From Dipetalonema caudispina (lineage: Eukaryota; Nematoda; Chromadorea; Rhabditida; Onchocercidae), in assembly GCA_013365325.1 (NCBI GenBank), contig JABVXV010000758.1, positions 1 through 10,427 of the forward strand: a stretch of 10,427 bases of DNA, written 5' to 3'. The notes below the pieces were generated by a model. That model saw nothing but the letters and a program-made list of their open reading frames with translations, did not search any database and was not told the DNA's origin. The position numbers and the translations under genes were made by a program. Shown here piece after piece: positions 1 through 7,855 of this stretch. The stretch's first letter is position 1. Every line of letters starts with the position of its first letter.

Positions 1-2
1 CT

Positions 3-668
3 CTAAACAACAGCAAAGCGTTGGATTTTTTCATGTCATTAAGTGAAGAGGATATGCACCGTCATGTCCTTAATGATATCCGTGATATGGCTAAGATGCA
101 TTCTTCATTGAAAATACGCCGAAAACGGCAGAACGTACTTGCTCCCTCAGCTTTCGCTAACAATATCTTTGCTCCAAGTGCGCAGGCATCCATTTTATCA
201 CCTGCAGCATTTTCACTATCACTTTTTTCTCCATCAGTTTTCGGTGCTGCTGTATTGAGTCCAGGTGCGTTTCTCACCACACTCCTATCTCCAAGTGTAT
301 TGAGCCCTGCGGTCTTATCACCAGTAGCATTTAGTAGTCTTACTTTATCCCCATTTGCGCTTAATCCCTCCATCCTAAGTCCTGCTGCACTTTCATCGAC
401 CACCTTATCGCCCAACGCAATATCACCTGCTGTTGTATCACCATCTGTACTTTCAAGCACCATTATGAGTCCATTTGCTCTAAATCCTTCCATCTTTTCA
501 CCATCGGCATTCGGCACTGTAATCGCCAGCCCATTTGCCCTGTCACCGTCTTTTTTTTCTCCATCTTTTATCGCCACTGTGGTTTTTTCACCGAACGCTT
601 TCTCACCATCTTTCAATTCGACTGGTAGAGGTGTCACAGTGTTATTTTCACCTAGTATAGGTAGTTAA
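3..668 (+). CDS. 3' end of an MLT-10-like proline-rich repeat protein (5' partial)
   Basis: The frame is open from the left window edge to a TAA at 666-668, so the true start and earlier exons lie outside; no ATG need be chosen here. The first ~40 residues are a charged helix-like linker (SLSEEDMHRHVLNDIRDM) ending in a basic run (KIRRKRQ). After that the protein is almost wholly degenerate Ser-Pro units of the form LSPxAF / FSPSxF spaced 5-10 residues apart, about 25 in all, with FALNPSI occurring twice. In Caenorhabditis the MLT-10 family pairs an N-terminal DUF644 with such a proline-rich repeat and is secreted by the hypodermis during moulting; DUF644 would be upstream, out of view. Base composition is visibly less AT-rich than the flank, which supports coding. 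The family call rests on repeat style alone; another low-complexity secreted nematode protein remains possible. Confidence 0.75.
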   Translation, partial: LNNSKALDFFMSLSEEDMHRHVLNDIRDMAKMHSSLKIRRKRQNVLAPSAFANNIFAPSAQASILSPAAFSLSLFSPSVFGAAVLSPGAFLTTLLSPSVLSPAVLSPVAFSSLTLSPFALNPSILSPAALSSTTLSPNAISPAVVSPSVLSSTIMSPFALNPSIFSPSAFGTVIASPFALSPSFFSPSFIATVVFSPNAFSPSFNSTGRGVTVLFSPSIGS

Positions 669-1727
669 TCACATATGCGCATATGTTCCAAATAACATCC
701 AATGTTCGGATATTTGTTACCTTTTTGGCACAATTTTTTAAAATTAATTTAAAAAAGAATGCCAATTCTTAAATCTTTTATCGTTTTGTTTCAATGTATG
801 TTTTGTTTCATAAACTCTTATATCTGTTTCTTTTGTTGATGTGATTTAATTGCTGGAACGAAAACCGATCACCTGATAAATTTAATTCAGACAAAGTTAA
901 TATTTACAAAGTTAGTATTTTAGCTTTCTTTTCTTGGCTAAGAGTAGAAGGAAGCGAAAGTCAGTCTTGGAGAGGAGATGTTTAGAATACCTTGCATTCT
1001 GAATTTTCCAAATTAGATGCAGAATTAATGACGGTTCATCAGTCGTTTAGCGTTGCAAATGGACTCGAAAAATTGTAATTAAAGTTTTCCACTGATCTTT
1101 TCCACGAATATAAAAGAAGTAGAACGTAGGGTACAAATTACTACATTTTCTGATTTCATTTAGCATTTGTATTGAATTTTGGATAAACCAACGTCAATTC
1201 AATGAAGTCAGGGAAATTTTAAGAAATATAAAATATAAATAGAAATAAGGATAATGTTTAGGATATTTCTCGAGACCCAATTGTCAGTACCATAAGATGT
1301 TTTATTTCACGAATCAAAATTTATCCGTTTAGAAGTTTGACGCTTGTAAACTTCAAAATAGAACTACAAGAAAATGTCTTTGCAAAATTTTAATTGGATG
1401 CACATTTTATTAAATCCTTTATTTCACATTAAGCCGCTTTTGAGAAATTGCAAAGGACCTGGCAAATTTTGTAACTCCCTCATACATCGTGGTAGCAGTT
1501 CGATAAAAAGTAGTGCGGCGCACAGAAGCCAACAAATGAATTTATGTTTATTTATTTATTGACTTATTTACTGTAAAGTTTAAGATAATGAGAGATGGAG
1601 AACTTGGTTGCAATCGTTCTGGTATTTAGCCTGATTTCAAAAATTGCAAAAGTAGAGAAAGAGGGGGTAAAAACAAGACAATATATAAATTTCAGTATTA
1701 GATTTGATAATTTTAAGGATGAACAAT
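669..1727. other. AT-rich spacer, no gene recognised
   Basis: This holds the expected 3' UTR and intergenic DNA downstream of the MLT-10-like gene. I see no canonical AATAAA in the first few hundred bases after the stop, so the gene probably uses a variant polyadenylation signal. Short open frames at 1374-1562 and 1595-1786 have no recognisable protein signature; the second runs into LTR copy A. A small TTTA repeat sits at 1547-1560. Confidence 0.6.
671..686. repeat. 16-bp perfect palindrome just after the stop codon
   Basis: ACATATGCGCATATGT is self-complementary and begins 3 bases after the TAA of the MLT-10-like gene, so it would lie at the start of the 3' UTR. It could fold as a short hairpin or bind a dimeric protein, or be chance. 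No function is shown. Confidence 0.6.
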
Positions 1728-2172
1728 TGTCGCGAAATTCGAATAAATTTCAGGAAGGAAGGAATAATACATTTCTTATAATTTAAGTAATTGATGTTTC
1801 ATTTCGTAATGAACCAATTCATCTTATAAATTGTTAACATAAATCATTTAGCTTATACTCATCCTTGTCTAAGATGAGATATCTACACAATATATCTTTG
1901 TTCTGTATGGTTCAGATATGCTTAGATCGGATGGGATTGCAACACCATGTCCTTTGTTTCATATGCTTAAGCTAGGATTGTAACACAATATCCTTTGTCA
2001 TCCATGCTTACGGCAGGGTTACAACAATCTTCCTGTAGACCAATCCCACTATACACATGTATATATACAAGGGGCACGACTCTACAAGTGCTCGGACACC
2101 TTACTTACAAAGCCATCACTCACTCATTTCTAGCTAATCATTTACTTGGTCTTTCAACTACCAGTCGTTAGA
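1728..2172 (+). mobile_element. BEL/Pao-associated LTR copy A, 3'-truncated
   Basis: It starts with the same TGTCGCGAAATTC terminus as copy C (9555) and stays closely similar to C through the U3, including CATTTCGTAATGAACCAATT and the TATA box. Similarity fades at about 2172, after the stretch matching 'ttacttgtagcttccaac' of copy C, so roughly the last 190 bp (polyadenylation signal and CGCGACA end) are missing. It carries two U3 repeat units like copy C, so A and C look like the same subfamily and B a different one. The loss of the 3' end is not explained by the nearby copy B, which begins about 90 bp further on. Confidence 0.85.
2060..2067 (+). promoter_or_regulatory. TATA box of LTR copy A
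   Basis: TATATATA followed by CAAGGGG, at the same place in the alignment as in copies B and C. This is the likely RNA polymerase II core promoter of the retrotransposon. Any activity is inferred. Confidence 0.55.
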
Positions 2173-2258
2173 AAAGTTAAATGATTTCGAAAACTTTTAA
2201 ACAATCATATATATGGATAATAAATAAACTTGGATAATTAAGACTGAAAACAGTAAGA

Positions 2259-2263
2259 GGGAT
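2259..2263. repeat. Target-site duplication, left copy (GGGAT)
   Basis: Five bases directly before the LTR B terminus, identical to 3028-3032 directly after it. Five bp is the usual duplication size for BEL/Pao integration. Confidence 0.85.
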
Positions 2264-2480
2264 TGTCGCGAAATCTAAATGAATCTCGCGAAAAAAGGGA
2301 TAAAACATTTCTTATAATTAAAGTAATTGATATATCATTTCGTAATGAAACAATACTTCTTATAAATTGTTAACATAAACCATTTAACTTATACTCATCC
2401 TTGTTTAAGATGAGATATTAACAATGCGTCTTTGTTGTCTGTGGTTAAGATATGCTAAATCAGATCCGACAGCAACGCAC

Positions 2481-2636
2481 TATCCTTTGTTCCTATCCTT
2501 AAAATAAGATTGTGACATTGTCCTTTGTTCATATGTTAAGCTATGATTGTGACATTGTCCTTTGTTTCATATGCTTAAGCTAGGATTGTAAAACATTGTC
2601 CTTTGTGTCATATACTTACAACAGGGTTACAATAAT
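2481..2636 (+). repeat. Four tandem U3 units in LTR copy B
   Basis: Units start near 2481, 2519, 2556 and 2597, each about 37-41 bp, with the shared core TCCTTTGTT.CATATGCTTA followed by a purine-rich GGATTG and ACA. Copies A (about 1948-2028) and C (9774-9853) have two. Such blocks in a U3 often work as enhancers, but that is inference here. Confidence 0.8.
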
Positions 2637-2668
2637 GCTTCCTGTAAGCCACTCCCATTACCCACACA

Positions 2669-2676
2669 TATATATA
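2669..2676 (+). promoter_or_regulatory. TATA box of LTR copy B
   Basis: TATATATACAAGGGTCACGG, matching the corresponding position in copies A and C. Likely core promoter of the LTR. Confidence 0.6.
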
Positions 2677-2904
2677 CAAGGGTCACGGCATTACGGGACT
2701 CACTTTTCGGGAGGCATTTCCACTCATTCTCACTCATCACTCATTCTTGAAGTTCAATCTTGATAGATTCATTCCACTCACTTCCACCTCTCCTACTTTA
2801 TTCCTATTACTGAAAGCTTCCGACCAAAAGTCAGCTCAGTGACTTTAACCTATTACGCATTAAAATTATTATAACATTTGCTGGTATTAATTGCTGTGTT
2901 ATTC

Positions 2905-2910
2905 AATAAA
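2905..2910 (+). promoter_or_regulatory. Polyadenylation signal of LTR copy B
   Basis: AATAAA within the conserved TGTTATTCAATAAATTCTAT, about 230 bp after the TATA box. It is present at the same place in copies C and D. Confidence 0.65.
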
Positions 2911-3027
2911 TTCTATATTCAAATTTTTGTCGTGTTACCCAGTCCAAAGGACTATATTGTCTACAACAAAATGCAGATTCCTTCTACCACAAATCAAAAC
3001 TTTCACGGCAAATTAGATTTCGTGACA

Positions 3028-3032
3028 GGGAT
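3028..3032. repeat. Target-site duplication, right copy (GGGAT)
   Basis: Identical to 2259-2263; together they delimit solo LTR B. Confidence 0.85.
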
Positions 3033-3450
3033 TGACTTTTTTGTGTCACTTTAAAGTAATTATTTCGCATAAGCTGTTTTTAAGATTTTGTATACCAAGG
3101 AATATGGCTCTTTTGTGAATATGTAAACTTCCTTCATTCACAATGGAAAAATAAGTAATGAAATACTTTAATCAATATAAATTAGTGCAATTAAAATCAT
3201 GAAAATGGAAGAAATAGATGTGAAAAAATTTATAAAAGGTATTAATCTTTTGAAGTTTGCATTAATCCCAAATAAATATCTGAAATTTGCATACGAAACA
3301 TAACAAGTGAAGATTCTATCAATGAAATCTGCTTAAAATTGATTCAAATGAAATTAGTATATCAATTAGATATATAAATTTCATTAGATGGAAAGCATTT
3401 TAATTGGAAGGAATAGTTAGTTCAATTTATTATTTCAATCATCAATATGC
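3033..3450. other. AT-rich spacer, nothing recognised
   Basis: Low-complexity AT-rich DNA with stops in all frames. I see no primer-binding site after LTR B, as expected for a solo LTR, and no recognisable coding remnant. Confidence 0.6.
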
Positions 3451-3904
3451 TACGAGGTTTGGTATCGCTGGATCCAACTCGCGGTATGAATCTCGATGAC
3501 TGAATTCTCGACAAGGGTCTACCATCTGATTTCGGTAGTTGTGATGATGCCTCATTTCTTGGCGATTTTCTTCTTAATCAACCTCCAATCCCATTATGCC
3601 ATGGTAGTTCCAGTGAAACATCTAATTCAAATTAACGACTACCTGTGCTGGAAGTTACGGTATCATGGGTGCTAGATTATCGATTTGTCGACGAATTTTT
3701 GGGGAAAAGAAAAATCAAACGGATGTACGCTCTGCGGAAACAAACGACACGTGTAAGTTGAAGGATCAGGATGAATATGATTGTTTCTCTGTTTCTAATT
3801 GCAAATTATGGAAACAGCAATGGAATTTAGCACGTATTGAGAAATAGAATAGAGCATACGATTATCACCGCAATGGGAATACGATAACGTAGATATAACA
3901 ATAA
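3451..3904 (+). other. Unassigned, less AT-rich island with a possible first exon
   Basis: Base composition here is more balanced than in the flanks, and one + frame reads for about 60 codons with two stops (LDPTRGMNLDD, then SDFGSCDDASFLGDF). I cannot match it to any family. At 3665 an ATG in a strong context (A at -3, G at +4) opens MGARLSICRRIFGEKK, and a consensus GTAAGT splice donor lies at 3753-3758. Met-Gly, Ser at position 6, Cys at 8 and a following Arg pair resemble an N-myristoylation/palmitoylation start. It could be a real small first exon, a decayed host gene, or retrotransposon sequence too worn to recognise. It ends where clear BEL/Pao homology begins. Confidence 0.3.
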
Positions 3905-4368
3905 AATGTAAGCTCGAACATGGCTTAAAAACGTCACTGGAATGGTGTTTGGATAAAGGAACGTGGAAATCTCTAACAAATCAATGGCCAACAAACGTAA
4001 AGAAGTGATACACCCCTCGGAACAAATGCAACTCCGTATTTTCACAGATGCGTCAAGTGTGGCCTACTCTGCAGCCATATATACGCGAAGCTATGGAATT
4101 TAAGGAACTCAGACATCTTTGATATTTGCTAAACTCCAAATCTCACAAATTAAAGGTATTACTATACCTCGATTGGAATTATTAGCAATACTTTTCGGAG
4201 TAAGAGCAGCGCATTTTGTGATAAATCAACTAGAACTTGAAGACGTATTGGTAACCTTATGGCCTAACTTCAAGTATGCACTGCATTGAATCCAGAACAG
4301 TTGCCGACTATCACAAGATCTGTACAAAATCGAGTAGAGGGAATAAGAAAGGGAAGATTTCCTTTCCT
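3905..4368 (+). pseudogene. BEL/Pao RNase H region, broken
   Basis: The reading starts with the RT-RNase H connection (LDKGTWKSLTNQWPTNVKE), shifts frame near 4000, and continues into RNase H. RNase H removes the RNA strand after reverse transcription and needs Asp, Glu and Asp in order. Here the first Asp (FTDAS, codon 4047) and Glu (RLELLA, codon 4176) are kept. The third position reads WPNFKYAL (codon 4266) where the family has W-S/T-D-S, so the Asp is Asn. There are stops at 4098 region (after TRSYGI) and at 4287, where TGA replaces an expected Trp. A frameshift near 4318 leads to QNRVEGIRKGRFPF, after which the coding sense is lost at about 4368 because the next segment is inverted. Clearly non-functional. 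Confidence 0.85.
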
Positions 4369-4369
4369 C

Positions 4370-4487
4370 CTTTCCTAACCGTGATGGTCCTTTTCACATA
4401 GTTCATAATTTCCAAGTTTTATTGGACATAGTCCTTGTGTTACAACGTCGACTGGATTATGCTTACTTGGAATGTAGCGAAACAACT
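4370..4487 (-). pseudogene. Inverted ~115-bp piece of the RNase H tail
   Basis: On the minus strand, 4482 down to 4378 reads FRYIPSKHNPVDVVTQGL followed by PIKLGNYELCEKDHHG. This is the region that follows RNase H in BEL/Pao polyproteins, whose usual core is N-P-A-D-x(2)-T/S-R-G-L then LWWxGP. It belongs exactly between KGRFPF (ending ~4368, + strand) and WEYNFDGE (starting ~4496, + strand). The piece has therefore flipped in place while its neighbours kept their orientation. Residues upstream of Phe on the minus strand make no family sense, which sets the right breakpoint near 4487. An assembly artefact is possible. Confidence 0.8.
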
Positions 4488-4830
4488 GGCGACGGTGGGA
4501 ATATAACTTCGATGGAGAAGGAGGAAGCGGAATTTTAATCGCAAGGGCTACCAAAGAAGTTATTACAAATGTCAGTTTTAATAGATGCAAGTCATATTAG
4601 TAAATGGTTAAGATTATTGAGAACGACTACATGGTCTCTAAAATTCATATACTTTATGAGAAAAGAAGTTTTCCTTTTTTTGGGAGTTTTCCATGGTTAC
4701 AATCCTTATCAAAGGAACGAGGTCAATCAACATCAAAAGCTAGCACACTAGCGACGAAGGTGCTAATCACGCAAGCACAGTTAGAAAGATTAACTGAAGA
4801 AATAAATAAATGGCAATCTATATCATGATA
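4488..4830 (+). pseudogene. BEL/Pao linker between RNase H and integrase, broken
   Basis: The + strand resumes at WEYNFDGE, changes frame (stop at 4536-4538), and from 4569 reads SVLIDASHISKWLRLLRT then TTWSLKFI. This is the conserved 'I-D-x-x-R-F-S-x-W-x-R-L-L-R-x-T-x-W-V-L-R-F' element that precedes the integrase in this superfamily. A further frameshift near 4650 gives PWLQSLSKERG and LITQAQLERLTEEINKW, also typical of the linker. At least three frame changes or stops occur in 340 bp. Confidence 0.8.
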
Positions 4831-4989
4831 AAGAATATTATTGGAAATCCAGAAGCTGATTGGAAAATTCGGAACTGAATGAAGGTAGTTTACAACCAAT
4901 TTATCGCTCACCACAATTCCACTGCACGAGGACTGTATCATGTCGAGATCGCTTATACGCTGTTGAAAATCCGAAAATTTTTTTTTATC
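4831..4989 (+). pseudogene. Integrase zinc-binding N-terminus, first copy
   Basis: After the linker the frame reads YHDKEYYWKSRS, a stop, then ENSELNEGSLQPIYRSP. A frameshift leads to GLYHVEIAYTLLKIRKF, corresponding to the family's H-x-G-I-A-H-T-L-x-x-I-R-x-x-F-W. The second His is Tyr and the reading runs into a T-tract and AT-rich DNA at about 4980. The same part of integrase is read again at about 5395, so this copy and the next are not simply continuous. Confidence 0.7.
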
Positions 4990-5059
4990 ATAAAAAATTT
5001 AAATATATCTAAATAAAATTAACTTGTGTTGCAGAATTATTCTCATTTGAGTGATTATT

Positions 5060-5185
5060 ATATAAATTGTAATTTGATGAAAGTTATCTTGTGTAATATA
5101 AATCGTTTTGTTTATATTCATCCTTATTTAAGATACGATTGTAAAACAATGCGTCTTGTTATCCACATTTACCAAAGATGTTATA
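5060..5185 (+). mobile_element. Possible old, diverged LTR fragment
   Basis: The run TTTATATTCATCCTTATTTAAGATACGA through ACAATGCGTCTTGTT matches the U3 of copy B (TTATACTCATCCTTGTTTAAGATGAGA ... ACAATGCGTCTTTGTT) with scattered changes, and AATATAAATC before it fits as well. Both ends are indistinct. It lies within the AT-rich interruption of the integrase and could be an old LTR inserted there or a piece left by rearrangement. Confidence 0.45.
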
Positions 5186-5394
5186 CTACACTACAAACAT
5201 TTACATCCATTCGAAGCATTCCCTGATCAACTGATTACGAGAAATCCCTAAAGCGATCAACTCCATTATTGATAAGCTACTCACAATTATCCTGTAACGT
5301 TATAGAAGAACCTTTCCCAAAGGAAGAGAAGCAACCTTCATCAAATATTCGAGTGTGCCCAAACCAAAGCTCTCCCAAACCAACAAACAAAAAT

Positions 5395-5992
5395 TCACGA
5401 AATACGCTCTCAGAACTGAGAACAGAATTTTGACTACCCAACGGTAGAACCGAGGTCGAACAAATGTATGTTTTGTAAAAGATGGAAAACATTCAAGCTT
5501 CCCTTATGCTTAATCTTCCAGAAACTTGAGTCAAACACTCTCGAACACCCCCACATGTTCTTTTTCTATGAAAACTGATACTGGCATAACTGAAACATGG
5601 GTAAACTTTTCCACAAGTTCCATAAAGAGAGCGGTGCACTTAGAATTGATAGGAAATTTATCTTCCGAAAGTTTTTTACTCACACTAAAAAGATTCAATG
5701 TCCGACGAGATTCTCCGAAATTAGTCTTGGGCGATAATGCTAATGCTAGCCAATTTCAATAATTTTCAAGACTACTATGGGAAAAAATGTCAAACTAACA
5801 GATTTCTTGGCAAATAAGGAAATGATCTGGAAGATTACCATATCAAAGCCCCATGGAGTGAAGGAGTTTATGGAAGAATAATTGGATTAATTAAAAAGAC
5901 AATGCGAACAGCTATTGGTAGAAAGTTACCATGGTAGAAGGAATTAATCGCTCAATAGTGGAAATAGAAGGTATAATAAATACCCGGCCATA
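5395..5992 (+). pseudogene. BEL/Pao integrase, second copy with core domain, broken
   Basis: Integrase inserts the cDNA into the genome using a zinc-binding N-terminus and a D-D-E core. The frame begins NTLSELRTEF, stop (TGA where Trp is usual), LPNGRTEVEQ, stop, and continues to LMLNLPET, stop, VKHSRTP. From 5526 an open stretch covers the core: KTDTGITETWV, RAVHLEL (5628-5648), SSESFLLTLKRF and LGDN with the second catalytic Asp at 5733. The first Asp (usually I-D-Y-L-G-P) is not visible; sequence appears deleted around 5560. After a frameshift near 5760, APWSEGVYGRIIG appears, where the catalytic Glu of F-Y-E-R-L is Gly (5872-5874). The familiar IEGIINTRP closes the recognisable part at ~5990. 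It cannot be active. Confidence 0.85.
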
Positions 5993-6029
5993 AATTTTGA
6001 AGATTTTCCATTATAAAAAAATCTTTATA

Positions 6030-6644
6030 TGCTGAACTACAATTTATTAAACGAAACGATCGGGATTATAAAACAACAGTAGAAGCAATCGAAAGAATAC
6101 TACGATAGCTAGAAGCGGTCGGTCAGAATTTGGAAATTATAGTATTGAAACCATCATAGAAAGTAAGTTACCTGTTTTTGTATTACGGAAAATTTATGAA
6201 CAAAAAAAAAGGGATCATAGTCAATAACCAAACTCAAACAATCGTTATGTGAGTTGGCCCAAATAGATGAGGAAGTGGCTAGAATCAATTTCTTACTAAG
6301 GAAAGGTTGATAAAGCTTAAGCCAAAGAAAAAACAGTATGAAACCAAGGGAGAAACTTCAGCTTTCACCATAACCAACCAATCTAAATCAAATGGTCTGA
6401 GTCAACCACAAATTCAAAGGAACTCATTAATGAGAATAAGAATAAAAGACCATGTGTATTCTATAATAAGAACCACTGAGATAATGAATGTCAAACTTAT
6501 CCCACGTTCAAACAGAGGATGGAGTGTTTGAGGAAAAATAATGCATGTCTCAACTGTCTTCGAACAGGACATGCAACAAATAATTGCGGCAGGAGGAAAC
6601 GTTCATGTTTCCACTGAAAGGGTGTTCACAATACTGCACTGTGC
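6030..6644 (+). pseudogene. BEL/Pao Gag with three zinc knuckles, broken
   Basis: Gag packages the element's RNA. From ~6058 the frame reads DYKTTVEAIERIL, stop, LEAVGQNLE, then in other frames IETIIESKLPVFVLRKIYEQ and AQIDEEVARINFLL, and KERLIKLKPKKKQYETKGE. These match the conserved Gag region of this superfamily, broken by at least four frame changes. Three zinc-binding modules follow in one frame. The first (6453-6491) has its second Cys as Tyr and a stop in place of a residue before the last triplet. The second (CLNCLRTGHATNNC, 6546-6587) is intact. The third (6606-6644) has its second Cys as TGA. Gag directly follows integrase with no LTR between, which is the wrong order for an element. 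Confidence 0.85.
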
Positions 6645-7213
6645 TATACAAAATACGATGCGCTAGCTGGTGGATCAAGCGAAGAAGAAACAGATTCAAC
6701 GATCGCAAATATTGCGACAACTCAAACAACGAATCAACAAAGTAAGGAAAGTTTACTTTTGTGCAAAGAGATTAAAGTAACTAACCCAAATCGGCCGGAC
6801 ATTCAAGGAGAAGGCCTAGCCTTATTTGATATAGGCTCACAATCATCCTTTGTGTCGAAGAAATTAGCAGATCGATTAAAGCTAGAAGGAACCACATGAG
6901 GAAAATTGAAATTCTTTTCATTTGGTAACAAAACGCCGAATTTGTGCCGGACAACTAAAGTAGAAATCGAAGTAAGAACTCTGGGATCCGAAACCATAAC
7001 TGTTGGTACTGCTGTGTTAGATTAATTAATTCGAATTATCATGATTTGCCGCGCATGATACGTCGAGAACAGCTAGATGCAGAAGCAGGGTATTGGAAAC
7101 AACCGGATATACTTACTGGAGCTGACTACTTCATCGACTTCATAACGCTATCACATGATGTCAGGATTCTACATAATTCTCGCGAAGTGAAAGTGGAAAT
7201 ATCAACAAATCTC
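6645..7213 (+). pseudogene. BEL/Pao aspartic protease region, broken
   Basis: It stays in frame with the knuckles: an acidic, Thr-rich linker ([17 protein letters not shown]), then [19 protein letters not shown] with the single protease Asp at codon 6828 in a D-x-G-S motif. This is the retroviral-type aspartic protease that cuts the polyprotein (Pfam DUF1758 style in BEL/Pao). A TGA follows at 6897-6899 and a TAA at 7023. After a small frame change, LPRMIRREQLDAEAG and LTGADYFIDFI, the usual downstream part, run from ~7040 to a TGA at 7226-7228. Confidence 0.85.
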
Positions 7214-7229
7214 GTAATTATGATGTGAG

Positions 7230-7855
7230 ATAGATCCTGTTAAAACTAAATCACTAATCGTAAACGCTGTCACTACGACTCTAGACGTAGATCAGTTCTG
7301 GAAACTAGAATTGATAGGCATTCAACAAGCAAATTCACAGGACGATGAAAAGGCTTTGGAACAGTTCAAACAAAGTAAATAAGGTATCATTAAGAAAGAT
7401 TGAAGATATCAACTTTGTTGGCCATGGAAAGATTCGAAGACCAATCTAAATGACAATTACGGTCTTTGTTTCGGAAGGCTAAAAACACTAATTAGACGAC
7501 TTCAAACGAACAAACCACTGCTTAATCGATACAACAAAATAATTCAAGGACAAATGCAGTCCAACATAATCGAAGAAATGTCTCCAGATATGAAGCAGGT
7601 TGGTATTATACGTTATTTGCCTCATCATGAAGTATTGATACCACGCAAATCGACAACAAAACTAAAGATCGTTTATGACGCATCAGCCCGTCTTAAGGGA
7701 AAGAAAAGTCTAAACGGCCTTGTACCGAAGTTCAATAACGCTCTCTGACGTAATTGGAGTATTATTTCGCTTCCGCTCAATGAAGAACATACTAGTGGCT
7801 GATCAGAAAAGGCATTCCTTCAAATAGAACTACACCCAGGCTTCACGGGAGCAAT
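7230..7855 (+). pseudogene. BEL/Pao reverse transcriptase, truncated after motif A
   Basis: RT copies the element's RNA to DNA. One frame reads FWKLELIGIQQANSQDDEKA, then stops at 7379 and 7401, CWPWKDSKTNLNDNYGLCFG, a stop-free stretch with YLPHHEVLIP (7614) and VYDASA (7671-7688), and SLNGLVP. These are the hallmark N-terminal RT blocks of BEL/Pao. A frameshift near 7745 gives DVIGVLFRFRS and LVADQ, then KAFLQIELHPG in another frame. The Asp at 7801 corresponds to the first catalytic Asp (motif A, xADIxKAFLQI). The family's catalytic double-Asp box (motif C), fingers-palm remainder and thumb are absent because the sequence passes straight into LTR copy D at ~7856. Confidence 0.88.

Larger units (their letters stand above)
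2264..3027 (+). mobile_element. Complete solo LTR, copy B
   Basis: This 764-bp copy runs from TGTCGCG to CGTGACA (one change from the CGCGACA end seen in copies C and D) and is bounded by a perfect 5-bp duplication, GGGAT. It has a TATA box (2669-2676) and AATAAA (2905-2910), so transcription would read to the right. No internal retrotransposon sequence sits between LTR ends, so it is a solo LTR, normally left by recombination between the two LTRs of one element. It is longer than copy C (653 bp) mainly because of two extra U3 repeat units and a longer 3' tail. A weaker alternative 3' end is CACGGCA at 3010, but only the 3027 end gives a target duplication. Confidence 0.92.

Noticed and set aside
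62..637. 191-codon open frame on the minus strand (repeated DGEK, NADGEK)
   Set aside because: It is the antisense shadow of the Ser-Pro repeat exon: repeated TCACCATC on + reads as repeated DGE/DGD on -. No independent signature.
1374..1786. Two short + strand open frames (62 and 63 codons)
   Set aside because: Random-looking composition and no motif; the second continues into the start of LTR copy A.
2425..2640. CRISPR-like array
   Set aside because: The units are contiguous degenerate tandem repeats inside an LTR U3, without unique spacers, in eukaryotic DNA.
3011..3060. tRNA primer-binding site after LTR B
   Set aside because: No clear complement to a tRNA 3' end, and the LTR is solo with a target duplication here.
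3827..4045. 72-codon minus-strand open frame
   Set aside because: Antisense to the RNase H connection; no family signature on the minus strand here, unlike 4378-4482.
4723..4941. 72-codon minus-strand open frame
   Set aside because: The + strand here reads as the integrase linker; the minus frame has no motif.
6803..6997. 64-codon minus-strand open frame
   Set aside because: Antisense to the protease region, which has the clear D-x-G-S motif on +.
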